From: Saccharothrix sp. NRRL B-16348
Lineage (GTDB): Bacteria > Actinomycetota > Actinomycetes > Mycobacteriales > Pseudonocardiaceae
Direction: 5' to 3'
Assembly: GCF_001280085.1 (NCBI RefSeq)
Contig: NZ_LGED01000217.1
Coordinates: forward strand, 1-64,000
Length of the DNA: 64,000 nt
The notes beneath the pieces were generated by a model, which was given only the letters and a program-made list of their open reading frames with translations, was not told the DNA's origin and made no database searches. A program made the position numbers and the translations under genes. Shown here in pieces: positions 35,771 to 43,400 of the stretch (positions are counted from its first letter, which is position 1; each line of letters begins with the position of its first letter).

Positions 35771-36528
35771 AGACCCCTCCGATCGTTTCCGCGTCCGCGT
35801 GGGAGGAAGCTCGCCAGGAACTGCTGGTGAAGGAGAAGGAGCTGACACGGGCGAAGGACGCGATGGCCGCCGCACGTCGGCGGATGCCGTGGCTGGAGGT
35901 GGAGAAGGAGTACGCGTTCGACACGCAGCACGGCCGGATGAGCCTGCTCGACCTGTTCGAGGGCCGCCGGCAGCTGATCGTCTACCGCGCGTTCTACGAG
36001 CCCGGCGTGTTCGGCTGGCCCGACCACGCGTGCCCCGGCTGCTCGCTCGTGACGGCCGACCAGGTCGGGCACGTCGCCCACCTCAACGCCCGCAACACCA
36101 CCCTCGTGCTCGCCTCGCGCGCGCCGCAGGCCGACATCGAGCGGTTGAAGGCGCGGATGGGCTGGCGGATGCCCTGGGTCACCATGCTCGACGACTTCGA
36201 CGAAGACTTCGGCGTGAAGGAGTGGCACGGCACGAACGCCTTCATCCGCGAGGGCGACCGCGTGTTCCGCACTTACTTCGTCAACGAACGCGGCGACGAG
36301 GCGTTGGGCAGCACGTTCAGCTACCTCGACATCACGGCGCTCGGCAGGCAGGAGGAGTGGGAGGACTCGCCCGAGGGCTACCCCCAGACCCCGGCGTACA
36401 CGTGGTGGAACTGGCACGACTCGTACACCGACTCGGGCCCGTCGAAGGCTTGGCGGGCCAATGCCGAGGCCGAGGCCCTCGCCGCCTCCGTCGGGGTGGG
36501 TGCGACCCAAGGCGACTGCTGCCACTGA
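35767..36528 (+). CDS. DUF899 family thioredoxin-fold protein
   Basis: 253 residues of the DUF899 family: a coiled-coil-like start (WEEARQELLVKEKELTRAKD), RRRMPW, RQLIVYRAFYEP, then HACPGCSLVTADQ with a CxxC pair in a thioredoxin-like fold. It ends in DCCH. Members often lie beside AHSA1 and ArsR genes, suggesting a shared stress or redox role; the reaction is unknown. Translationally coupled to ArsR and followed by a very strong terminator. Confidence 0.88.
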   Translation: MKTPPIVSASAWEEARQELLVKEKELTRAKDAMAAARRRMPWLEVEKEYAFDTQHGRMSLLDLFEGRRQLIVYRAFYEPGVFGWPDHACPGCSLVTADQVGHVAHLNARNTTLVLASRAPQADIERLKARMGWRMPWVTMLDDFDEDFGVKEWHGTNAFIREGDRVFRTYFVNERGDEALGSTFSYLDITALGRQEEWEDSPEGYPQTPAYTWWNWHDSYTDSGPSKAWRANAEAEALAASVGVGATQGDCCH

Positions 36529-36540
36529 CGGCGGCCGAGC

Positions 36541-36588
36541 GCCGCGCGGAACGATCCGGTCCTCGCGCACCGGATCGTTCCGCGCGGC
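36541..36588. terminator. Very stable hairpin terminator
   Basis: A perfect 20-bp stem (36541-36560 with 36569-36588) and an 8-base loop CCTCGCGC, 12 bp after the DUF899 stop. It is the longest perfect hairpin found in the window. Confidence 0.9.
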
Positions 36589-36661
36589 CCGGCACGGCAA
36601 CCACGGGCGTGGTGGGGCGTCTCGCACGGTGTAGCCGTCCCGCTCACCCCGTGAGGTCGCC

Positions 36662-37507
36662 ATGCCGTTCCGCCGCACCCTGACCGCCCTCCTGGCCGCG
36701 GTCACCGCCGTAGTGGTCGTCGCGCCACCGGCGTCCGCCGCCATCCCCGGCGACGAACTGGTCCTGTCCTCGCCCGCCGGCCCCTCGTCGTACGTCAGCC
36801 GGGTCAACTCCGCGTCCTGCCCGGCGGGCAAGCAGCTGATCGGCGCGTTCGCCTACGCCCGCGGCGCCAGACGTGACGTGCTGATCACCGCGTTGATCCC
36901 GTCGGCGACGTCCGTCGTCGCGCTCGCCCAGGAGGACCAGGACGGCACCGACGCCGAGTGGAGCCTGATCGTCGAGGCGATGTGCGCGCTGCCCGTGCCT
37001 GGCCACACCGTCGTCCAGTCCTCATCGGACGCCACGTCGGCCAACAAGCAGGTGCGCGCGACGTGCCCGGCGGGCAAGAAGCTCCTCGCGTCCGGGTGGA
37101 ACACGCAGGGCGCCGGCCAGGTGCACGTCAACCAGGTCGCGCAGGCGCCGGACCTGACGAGCGTCGCGGTGACCGGCATGGAGGACCCGGACGGCTACGG
37201 CGGCACCTGGCGGCTGACGACCTACGCGGTGTGCTCGGACCCGTTGCCCGGCCAGGAGTTGCGCACGGCGACGTCGCCGGTGAACCAGTGGGACAAGTGG
37301 TTCGACGTGCGGTGCGACTCGGACCAGCGGCGGCTGTCGGCGGGCTGGTCGTTCATCGGCGCGGCCGGCGTGACGCCCGCCGGGCAGGTGCTGCCGAACA
37401 TCTGGGCCACCGGCACGTCGTGGTACGAGCTGGACGTCTGGGAGGACGACGACGGTTTCGCGCACGAGTGGTACGCGATCGGGCGGGTCGTCTGCGTGGA
37501 CCGGTGA
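36662..37507 (+). CDS. Secreted protein with three internal repeats, unknown function
   Basis: 281 residues with a signal peptide (cleavage near ASA, about 27). The mature part holds three repeats of about 80 residues. Each begins with a Ser/Asn-rich strand, then a Cys (SCPAGKQLIGAFAY, TCPAGKKLLASGWN, RCDSDQRRLSAGWS), and ends with an EW or TW tract and a second Cys (AMCALPVPG, AVCSDPLPG, VVCVDR). The pattern suggests three similar beta domains, each with one disulfide. No enzymatic motif was recognised. Confidence 0.75.
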   Translation: MPFRRTLTALLAAVTAVVVVAPPASAAIPGDELVLSSPAGPSSYVSRVNSASCPAGKQLIGAFAYARGARRDVLITALIPSATSVVALAQEDQDGTDAEWSLIVEAMCALPVPGHTVVQSSSDATSANKQVRATCPAGKKLLASGWNTQGAGQVHVNQVAQAPDLTSVAVTGMEDPDGYGGTWRLTTYAVCSDPLPGQELRTATSPVNQWDKWFDVRCDSDQRRLSAGWSFIGAAGVTPAGQVLPNIWATGTSWYELDVWEDDDGFAHEWYAIGRVVCVDR

Positions 37508-37557
37508 CGGGAATACCGCAGAAACATCGATTCCGGTAAACCGTCACGGTATTCCCG
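37508..37557. terminator. Inverted repeat at convergent gene ends
   Basis: CGGGAATACCG (37508-37518) pairs with CGGTATTCCCG (37547-37557), separated by 28 bases. It lies between the repeat protein stop and the DUF4342 stop. Confidence 0.6.
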
Positions 37558-37627
37558 CGCGCCCGCCGCCGACGCGGCTGCATCGCCGCGCCGGCGGCGA
37601 GGTCGCGGGCCCGCCAGGGATCGGCTC

Positions 37628-38071
37628 TCAGCCCTCCGCGGACCGCGTGTTGCCGGTGTTGGCACCGGCATCGGTGTCAGCGCCGGCGTCCGTGTCGGCG
37701 CTGGCATCGGTGTCGGCGTCCGTGCCTGCATCAGCGCCGGCGTCGGCGGCGGTGTCCGCATCAGCGCCCGTGTCGGTGTCGGCGTCGACCGGTGGGGTGG
37801 TGTCCGGCTCGGGTTCGGTCGGGGCGGCGGCCTCCGGGCGCTCCACGCCCACCGACCAAGGCCCCGCGAGCGCGGCGAACGCCGCCACGGCCGTCACCAC
37901 CGGCGCGGCCACCGCGGCCACCACGCCCGCCGTCACCGGGATGTCCAGCACCGGCTCGCCCTTGCCGTTGCGCACCACCACCCGGCGCGTGTTCCCCTCG
38001 TGCACGAGCTGCCTGATCTTCTCCGTCAACGCCTCGACACCCGGCGTCTGACGATCACCCTGCTCCGTCAT
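37628..38071 (-). CDS. DUF4342 family protein with acidic low-complexity tail
   Basis: 147 residues. The first about 75 match DUF4342: VEALTEKIRQLVHEGNTRRV, NGKGEPVLDIPVTAGVVAAVAAP, then a hydrophobic stretch (VVTAVAAFAALAG) and VGVERPE. The last about 60 residues are almost only Ala, Asp, Thr and Gly in irregular repeats (for example DADTDTGADADT), an acidic and presumably disordered tail. Encoded 41 bp before the CorA gene on the same strand in transcription order after it. Function unknown. Confidence 0.8.
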   Translation of the reverse strand: MTEQGDRQTPGVEALTEKIRQLVHEGNTRRVVVRNGKGEPVLDIPVTAGVVAAVAAPVVTAVAAFAALAGPWSVGVERPEAAAPTEPEPDTTPPVDADTDTGADADTAADAGADAGTDADTDASADTDAGADTDAGANTGNTRSAEG

Positions 38072-38112
38072 GTCTACCCCCTTCACCGGCCATCCTGCCG
38101 TGTGCCGGTCGG

Positions 38113-39084
38113 TCAGATCCAGTCGCGTCGCTTGAACAGCCCGTACAGCCCGACGGACAGCAGCAGCACGGCGATCGTGGAGACCCAGAAGCCCCACACC
38201 TCGTTGAAGCCCGGATAGGGCACGTTCTGACCGTAGAAGCCGGTCACGGCGGTCGGCACGGCGATGATCGCGGCCCAGCCGGTCACCTTCTTCATGATCA
38301 GGTTCAGCCGGTTGCCCTGGAGGTTGAGCTGGGTGTCGCGGATGGTCGCGACCATGTCCCGCAACGACTCCGTCCACTCCGACGCGCGCAGCACGTGGTC
38401 GTAGACGTCCTGGTAGTACGGCGTCATCCGGCTGTCCACCACGGCGTGGTCGCGGCGCATCAGGCCGCTGAGCACGTCGCGCATCGGCAGCACCACCCGG
38501 CGCAGCGTCACCAGCGACCTCCGCATCGCCAACGCCCGCCGCTGCGTGTCGGTGTCGTCCGGCCGTTCGGCGAACACCAGGTCCTCCAGGGTTTCGACGT
38601 GGTCGTCCAGCGCCTGCACGGCGTCGAAGTGGCTGTCCACCACGACGTCCAGCAGCCCGTGCAGCAGGAAACCCACCCCGCTGCCGGCCAGGCTCGACGA
38701 CTCGTCCCACCGGCTGGTCAGGGCGTCCAGGTCGAACCGGTCGTCGTTGCGGACCGTGACCAACGCCCGCGGCGTCACGAACGCCGACAGCTCCGCCGTC
38801 GCCAACCGGCCCGACGCCTCGTCCAGGGTCACCGCGTACGCGTTCACCAGCAGGTGCGTGTCGTACTGGTGCAGCTTGGGCCGCTCGTGGTGCTCCAGGG
38901 CGTCTTCCACGGACATGGCGTGCAGGCCCAGTTCGTCCGCTATGACCGCCAGGTCCGACTCGGACGGGCCGCACAGGTCGAGCCAGACGACGGCGCTCTC
39001 GTCACGCAGCAGCCGGGGCACGTCGGCGAGCGGGAAGTCCTCCTCCGCGAGCGTGCCGTCGCGGTACAGGCGGTTTCGTGGCAC
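38113..39084 (-). CDS. corA: CorA-family divalent cation (Mg2+/Co2+) transporter
   Basis: 323 residues: a soluble alpha/beta N-terminal part, a long coiled-coil helix and two C-terminal transmembrane helices (AAIIAVPTAVTGFYG and WVSTIAVLLLSVGLYGL) ending with the basic KRRDW. The signature GMN loop is GQN (GFYGQNVP), a known variant outside enterobacterial CorA. Acts as a pentameric inner-membrane channel. GTG at 39084 is chosen because TACTGT lies 7 bases upstream (leaderless). Confidence 0.9.
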   Translation of the reverse strand: MPRNRLYRDGTLAEEDFPLADVPRLLRDESAVVWLDLCGPSESDLAVIADELGLHAMSVEDALEHHERPKLHQYDTHLLVNAYAVTLDEASGRLATAELSAFVTPRALVTVRNDDRFDLDALTSRWDESSSLAGSGVGFLLHGLLDVVVDSHFDAVQALDDHVETLEDLVFAERPDDTDTQRRALAMRRSLVTLRRVVLPMRDVLSGLMRRDHAVVDSRMTPYYQDVYDHVLRASEWTESLRDMVATIRDTQLNLQGNRLNLIMKKVTGWAAIIAVPTAVTGFYGQNVPYPGFNEVWGFWVSTIAVLLLSVGLYGLFKRRDWI

Positions 39085-39091
39085 GTGACCC

Positions 39092-39097
39092 ACAGTA
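39092..39097 (-). promoter_or_regulatory. -10 box of the leaderless corA transcript
   Basis: TACTGT on the minus strand, 7 bases before the GTG start at 39084. Confidence 0.5.
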
Positions 39098-39148
39098 GCG
39101 ACGGACGTTCCCGGCCGCGGCGCGAGGGCCGCGGCCGGGAACGCGCGA

Positions 39149-39870
39149 TCAGGCGACCGTGCCGGGTTGCGCGGACAGCAGGACCTGGCTCCAGCCCTGC
39201 GCGTCCACGGTGTCCGGGCCGCGCACGTCCGCACCGCTGCCGTCGTACGGGTTCGCGTCGGTGTAGCGCAGCAGCCCGCCCTCGGCGTTGTGTCCGAAGT
39301 AGACACCGCCACCGGCAGACAGGAGGTGCCGGAAGACCTGCCACGTGCTCGACCGCAGCTCGTACCTGCTCCAGTCGCCCGCACCCCGGATCCGGTACGA
39401 CAGCAGCTCGCCGCCGCTCGTCATGCCGAGCAACCAGTCCGCGCCGGTCGCGGTCAGGGTCTTGAGCGTGAAACCGGTGTCGATCAGGCCGTCGCTGGTG
39501 ATGTCGCCCGCGCCCGGCTTGTTGGCCGAGACCGTGTACCGGCGCAGCGCACCGTCGGCGATGCCGTACAGGCTCCCGCGGCCGTCGTAGGCCAGCAGGT
39601 CGTGCGTCCAGCCGCCACCCAGCGGCACCGGCGCGTTGAACGTCAACGACGTGTTGTTCGTGATCACGTCCACCCGGTAGAGCTGACCACCGGACGACGT
39701 GACCAGCACGGTATTGAAGTTCAACGTGGCCATCGCCTTCGGCACGAAGCCCAAGGACGCGCCGGACACGACCGCGCCGTGCGTCCGGTCGCCCGTGGCC
39801 GCGTTGACGGCCGTGTACGTGATGCGGCCGTCGGACGTCGCGCCGTAGATGGACGCCGTGCCCGCCACGC
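39149..39870. repeat. Direct repeat, copy 1 (partner 40435-41156)
   Basis: About 720 bp encoding the C-terminal propeller of the M23 peptidase is repeated without gaps 1286 bp further on (40435-41156). The central part is nearly identical at DNA level, while both ends diverge. This points to recent tandem duplication or gene conversion of the module. Confidence 0.85.
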
Positions 39871-40416
39871 CTCCGCCGCAGTTGCGGGACGTCAACGTCT
39901 GGTCCGGGTAGCCGAACCGCACCCCGTCGAAGTACGCGGGCTGGATGTTGCCCGGGTAGCCGGTCCCGAGCCGGACCTCGTAGTGCAGGTGCGGGCTGAT
40001 GTTGTTGCCCGGACGGCTGGTGTCGCCCACCGAGCCGATGGTCGCGCCCTGCGCCACGCTCTGGCCCTCCCGGACCGCCATCGTGTTCAGGTGGGCGTAG
40101 TAGGTGAAGTAGCCGCCGCTGTGCTCGATCTTCACCAGGTTGCCGTAGCCGTTGGCCGAACCCTGGTGCGCCGCCGCCCGCACGGTGCCGGCCGCCGCCG
40201 CGACGACCGGGTCGCCGAGGTCGTCCGCGCCGGAGCCGCGGTTGAAGTCGATCTCCCACGACTCGTGGGCGCTGCTGCCGTCCGAGTCGCCCCGCCACGT
40301 CTGGCCGCACGGGAACGGCAGCTGGAACAACGGCGCCGCGGCCTGGGCGGGCACGGTCACCGCCATGCTCGCGGCCACCACCACGACCGCCGTGACGATC
40401 CCCTCCGCACCTTCAT
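39149..40416 (-). CDS. Secreted M23 peptidase with tachylectin-like propeller; apparent frameshift in signal peptide
   Basis: A LytM-type zinc peptidase (HESWEIDFNRG, YYAHL, HLHYEVRLG) is followed by a propeller module of about 240 residues that is nearly identical to that of the next gene. The long frame has no good start: its first internal ATG at 40366 lacks a charged n-region. An ATG at 40416 with AAGGAGG upstream begins MKVRRG in another frame. One extra base in the C-run 40400-40403 (plus strand) would join it to IVTAVVVVAASMAV, a proper signal peptide. So either a sequence error or a recent one-base loss. The enzyme would cut peptidoglycan cross-links. Confidence 0.75.
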
Positions 40417-40434
40417 GTCCGCATCCTCCTTCGG

Positions 40435-41156
40435 TCAGGCGACGGTGCCCGGTTGGGCGGACAGCAGCACCTGCGACCAGCCCTGCGCGTCCACGGCGTC
40501 GAGCCCGCGCAGGTCCGCGCCGCTGCCGTCGTACGGGTTGTCGTCGACGTAGTGGTAGAGCCCGCCGTCGGCGTTGTGTCCGAAGTAGACGCCGCCGCCG
40601 GGCGAGACCAGGTCGGTGAACACCTGCCACGTCGAGGACTTCAGCTCATAGCGCGTCCAGTCGCCCGCGCCGCGGATCCGGTAGGACAGCAGCTCGCCGC
40701 CGCTGGTCGTGCCGAGCAACCAGTCGGGACCGGTCGCGGTCAGGGTCTTGAGCGTGAAACCGGTGTCGATCAGGCCGTCGCTGGTGATGTCGCCCGCGCC
40801 CGGTTTGTTCGCCGTGATCGTGTACCGGCGCAGCGCACCCGCCGCGATGCCGTACAGACTCCCGCGACCGTCGTAGGCCAACAGGTCGTGCGTCCAGCCA
40901 CCACCCAGCGGCACCGGCGCGTTGAACGTCAACGACGTGTTGTTCGTGATCACGTCCACCCGGTAGAGCTGACCACCGGACGACGTGACCAGCACGGTGT
41001 TGAAGTTCAACGTGGCCATGGCCTTCGGCACGAAGCCCAACGACGCGCCGGACGCCACCGCGCCGTGCGTGCGGGTGCCGTTGGCTGCGTCGATCGCGGT
41101 GTAGGTGAGGCGGCCGTCGGCCAGGACGCCGTAGACGGACGCGGTGCCGGAGACGC
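40435..41156. repeat. Direct repeat, copy 2 (partner 39149-39870)
   Basis: Second copy of the propeller-coding module, constant offset of 1286 bp to copy 1. Similarity stops at the junction with the different catalytic domain. Confidence 0.85.
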
Positions 41157-41754
41157 TGTCGTCCACGATCTTGCGGTAGCGCAGCGCCCGGTAGTGCGAC
41201 GTCGGGTGGCCCGAGAGCGACGACTGGCCGAACGACGCGCCGGTGACCTTGTCGATCGGCGTGGAGCCGAAGCTGTAGTACCAGAACGACGTCTTGGCCG
41301 CGTTCTCCCAACCACCGAAGAGGATGGCGTGGTACGGGTAGCGCCCGCCGTCGTCGTTCACGCGGTCGTTGAGCAGGTCGCCGGGGCGCAGGTCGGCCCG
41401 CGAGATCGGCACGGTGAGGCTCGACTCGTCCAGGCCGTCGGTGTTCGGGTCGTAGCCGAGGTGCCACGCCATGCCGACGTAGCCCGAGCAATCGCGGCGG
41501 TACTGGCGCGTGCGGCCGACGTCCCAGGCCTTGGCGCCCTGGTCGTAGGTCAGGTCGGCGTCGTGGCGGCGGTGGTACCAGTCGGTGGCCCTGGCGAGCA
41601 CCTCGGTCCTGGTGATCTGCCCGCCGATCGTCGAGGCGACCGTTACCGTCCCGGTGTGCGCGGTCTCGGCGTGCGCGGCCGTGACGGTGATCGTCGCGGT
41701 GGCGACGGCGGCGACGAACACGGCGGTCACCGCTCTGGTGATGGTTCCGGGCAT
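40435..41754 (-). CDS. Secreted NlpC/P60-like amidase domain with tachylectin-like propeller
   Basis: 439 residues. Signal peptide about 1-32 (cleavage near AHA). An N-terminal cysteine-hydrolase-like domain has Cys in RDCSGYVGMAWHLG and His in YPYHAILFGGW, the NlpC/P60 or amidase-like pattern. A C-terminal propeller (about 215-439) has repeats of the LVTSSGGQLYRV and LLGTTSGGELLSYR type. ATG at 41754 follows GGAGAGG. The propeller is shared almost unchanged with the downstream M23 peptidase, implying a common sugar or wall ligand. The two genes are 18 bp apart. Confidence 0.82.
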   Translation of the reverse strand: MPGTITRAVTAVFVAAVATATITVTAAHAETAHTGTVTVASTIGGQITRTEVLARATDWYHRRHDADLTYDQGAKAWDVGRTRQYRRDCSGYVGMAWHLGYDPNTDGLDESSLTVPISRADLRPGDLLNDRVNDDGGRYPYHAILFGGWENAAKTSFWYYSFGSTPIDKVTGASFGQSSLSGHPTSHYRALRYRKIVDDSVSGTASVYGVLADGRLTYTAIDAANGTRTHGAVASGASLGFVPKAMATLNFNTVLVTSSGGQLYRVDVITNNTSLTFNAPVPLGGGWTHDLLAYDGRGSLYGIAAGALRRYTITANKPGAGDITSDGLIDTGFTLKTLTATGPDWLLGTTSGGELLSYRIRGAGDWTRYELKSSTWQVFTDLVSPGGGVYFGHNADGGLYHYVDDNPYDGSGADLRGLDAVDAQGWSQVLLSAQPGTVA

Positions 41755-41888
41755 CGTGCGTCCTCTCCCCATGAGTCCCACCTTGCGAGCGGGACCCTCA
41801 CAGGACGCTCTAACAAGTCGCTAATCCGGCGCATGGAGCGGGCGAGCGGGCCGGCGCAGGGTCGAACGGCCCGGCCCGAGAGCCGGTT

Positions 41889-41936
41889 CCGTGGAGCTAA
41901 TTGCCGGTCGCCGTGGAGCTACCTTTTCGGTATGAT
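41889..41936 (+). promoter_or_regulatory. Two 11-bp direct repeats 22 bp apart and -10 box of the LacI-fusion gene
   Basis: CCGTGGAGCTA occurs at 41889-41899 and 41911-41921, start-to-start 22 bp (two helical turns). TATGAT at 41931-41936 is a good -10 ending 6 bases before the ATG at 41943, implying a leaderless transcript. The repeats cover the -35 region, so bound protein would block or contact polymerase. Confidence 0.7.
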
Positions 41937-41942
41937 GGCTCC

Positions 41943-43211
41943 ATGGGAACTCCCGGTGCACGGCGGCAGGCGCGTGGCGAGATCGAACGGCTGCCGAGCG
42001 GGTCGTTGCGGGTGCGGGTCTACGCCGGGGTCGACCCCGCCTCGGGGAAGCGCCGGTACCTGACCGAGACGGTGCCCGCCGGGCCCGGCGCCGACCGGGA
42101 GGCGGAGGCGGTCCGCACCCGGCTGCTCGACGAGGTGGAGGCGTTGCGCCACCCGCGGACCGAGGAGCGGCGGCCGGCCGCGCTCACGGGCGCGCGGCCA
42201 CGCGGGCGCAAGAGGGGCGAGCTGACGGTCGCGGCGGTCGCACGGCTGGCCGGCGTGTCCGCGCCGACGGTGTCGAAGGTGCTCAACGGGCGTCCCGGGG
42301 TGGCGCCGACGACCCGGCGGCGGGTCGAGACGGCGTTGCGCGAGCACGGCTACCGGCGGCCGGAGGCGGTGGTGCGGTCGCCGAGCATCGAGGTCGTCTT
42401 CTTCGGCATGCAGAGCTACCTGGCGGTCGAGGTCATGCACGGCGTGGAGCGGGTCGCGGGCGCGCACCGGCTGGCCGTCGGCTTCACCGACGCCGCGCGC
42501 CAGTCGGCGACCGGCCGGACCTGGGCGCACGACCTGCTGTCACGCCAGCCGTACGGCGTGGTCGTCGTGCACCTCGGCTTCACCAGCGAGCAGCACGGCC
42601 TGCTGGCCACCAGCGGCATCCCGCTGGTGGCCCTGGACCCGACGGGCGAGCCGGAGCACTCGGTGCCGTCGGTGGGCGCGGCCAACTGGAGCGGCGGCAT
42701 CGCGGCGGCCCGGCACCTGCTCTCCCTCGGCCACCGCCGCGTCGCCGTCATCGCCGGTCCAGCCGAGCGGATGTGCGCGCGGGCCAGGCTCGGCGGCATC
42801 CGGGCGGCGATGGCCGAGCACGGCGTGCCGCTGGACGAGCGGCTGGTGCGCATCGGGCAGTGGTTCGCCTTCGAGGAGGGGTTCAACCACGCCCAGGAGC
42901 TGCTGCGGCTGCCCGACCCGCCCACCGCCGTGCTGTGCGGCAACGACCTGCAGGCGCTCGGCGTCTACGAGGCCGCCCGGCAGGCAGGCCTGCGCATCCC
43001 CGACGACCTCAGCGTGATCGGCTTCGACGACATCCCGGCCGTCCGCTGGTGCGGGCCGCCGATGACCACCGTGCGGCAGCCGATGGTCGAGATGGGCGCC
43101 GCCGCCGCCGACCTGGTGCTGACCCTGGCCGCGGGCCGGACACCCGGTCAGACCCGGGTCGAGCTGGCCACCACCCTCATCGTCCGGGACAGCACCGCGC
43201 CGCCGAAGTGA
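41943..43211 (+). CDS. LacI-family regulator fused to an integrase arm-type DNA-binding domain
   Basis: 422 residues. Residues about 10-70 (RGEIERLPSGSLRVRVYAG, then DPASGKRRYLTE, and an Ala/Glu-rich helix) look like the AP2-like arm-binding domain at the N-terminus of actinobacterial tyrosine integrases. The LacI HTH follows at 95-140 (TVAAVARLAGVSAPTVSKVL), then a periplasmic-binding-like sugar domain ending with VIGFDDIPA. Thus two DNA-binding domains are in one chain and the recombinase domain is absent. It is encoded just before GH30 and GH115 genes and probably controls them in response to xylan oligosaccharides. Confidence 0.85.
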   Translation: MGTPGARRQARGEIERLPSGSLRVRVYAGVDPASGKRRYLTETVPAGPGADREAEAVRTRLLDEVEALRHPRTEERRPAALTGARPRGRKRGELTVAAVARLAGVSAPTVSKVLNGRPGVAPTTRRRVETALREHGYRRPEAVVRSPSIEVVFFGMQSYLAVEVMHGVERVAGAHRLAVGFTDAARQSATGRTWAHDLLSRQPYGVVVVHLGFTSEQHGLLATSGIPLVALDPTGEPEHSVPSVGAANWSGGIAAARHLLSLGHRRVAVIAGPAERMCARARLGGIRAAMAEHGVPLDERLVRIGQWFAFEEGFNHAQELLRLPDPPTAVLCGNDLQALGVYEAARQAGLRIPDDLSVIGFDDIPAVRWCGPPMTTVRQPMVEMGAAAADLVLTLAAGRTPGQTRVELATTLIVRDSTAPPK

Positions 43212-43274
43212 GTCCACATACCGAAATGCCGGCTGCGCCGAACGAGTGAAGTAACGAAGCGTTTCCACAACTGA

Positions 43275-43288
43275 TCGAAAGCTTTCGA
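43275..43288. promoter_or_regulatory. Palindromic operator upstream of GH30-GH115
   Basis: TCGAAAGCTTTCGA, a perfect 14-bp palindrome 113 bp before the GH30 start. It resembles the CGAAA-TTTCG operators of LacI-type xylan regulators (BxlR/XlnR) in streptomycetes. Confidence 0.75.
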
Positions 43289-43400
43289 CCTGCGGACTCG
43301 TCCTTCCACCCCCGCGTTGCCGGGCTGTCGCCGTGGTTGCCGTCCTCCCCTCCGCACTCCTAGCTTCCGCACCAGGCGGGAGCGACTCGGAGGGACGACG

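Noticed and set aside
41943..43211. Site-specific integrase or phage remnant
   Set aside because: Only the arm-binding-like domain is present. There is no catalytic Arg-His-Arg-Tyr domain, and the rest is a complete LacI protein.
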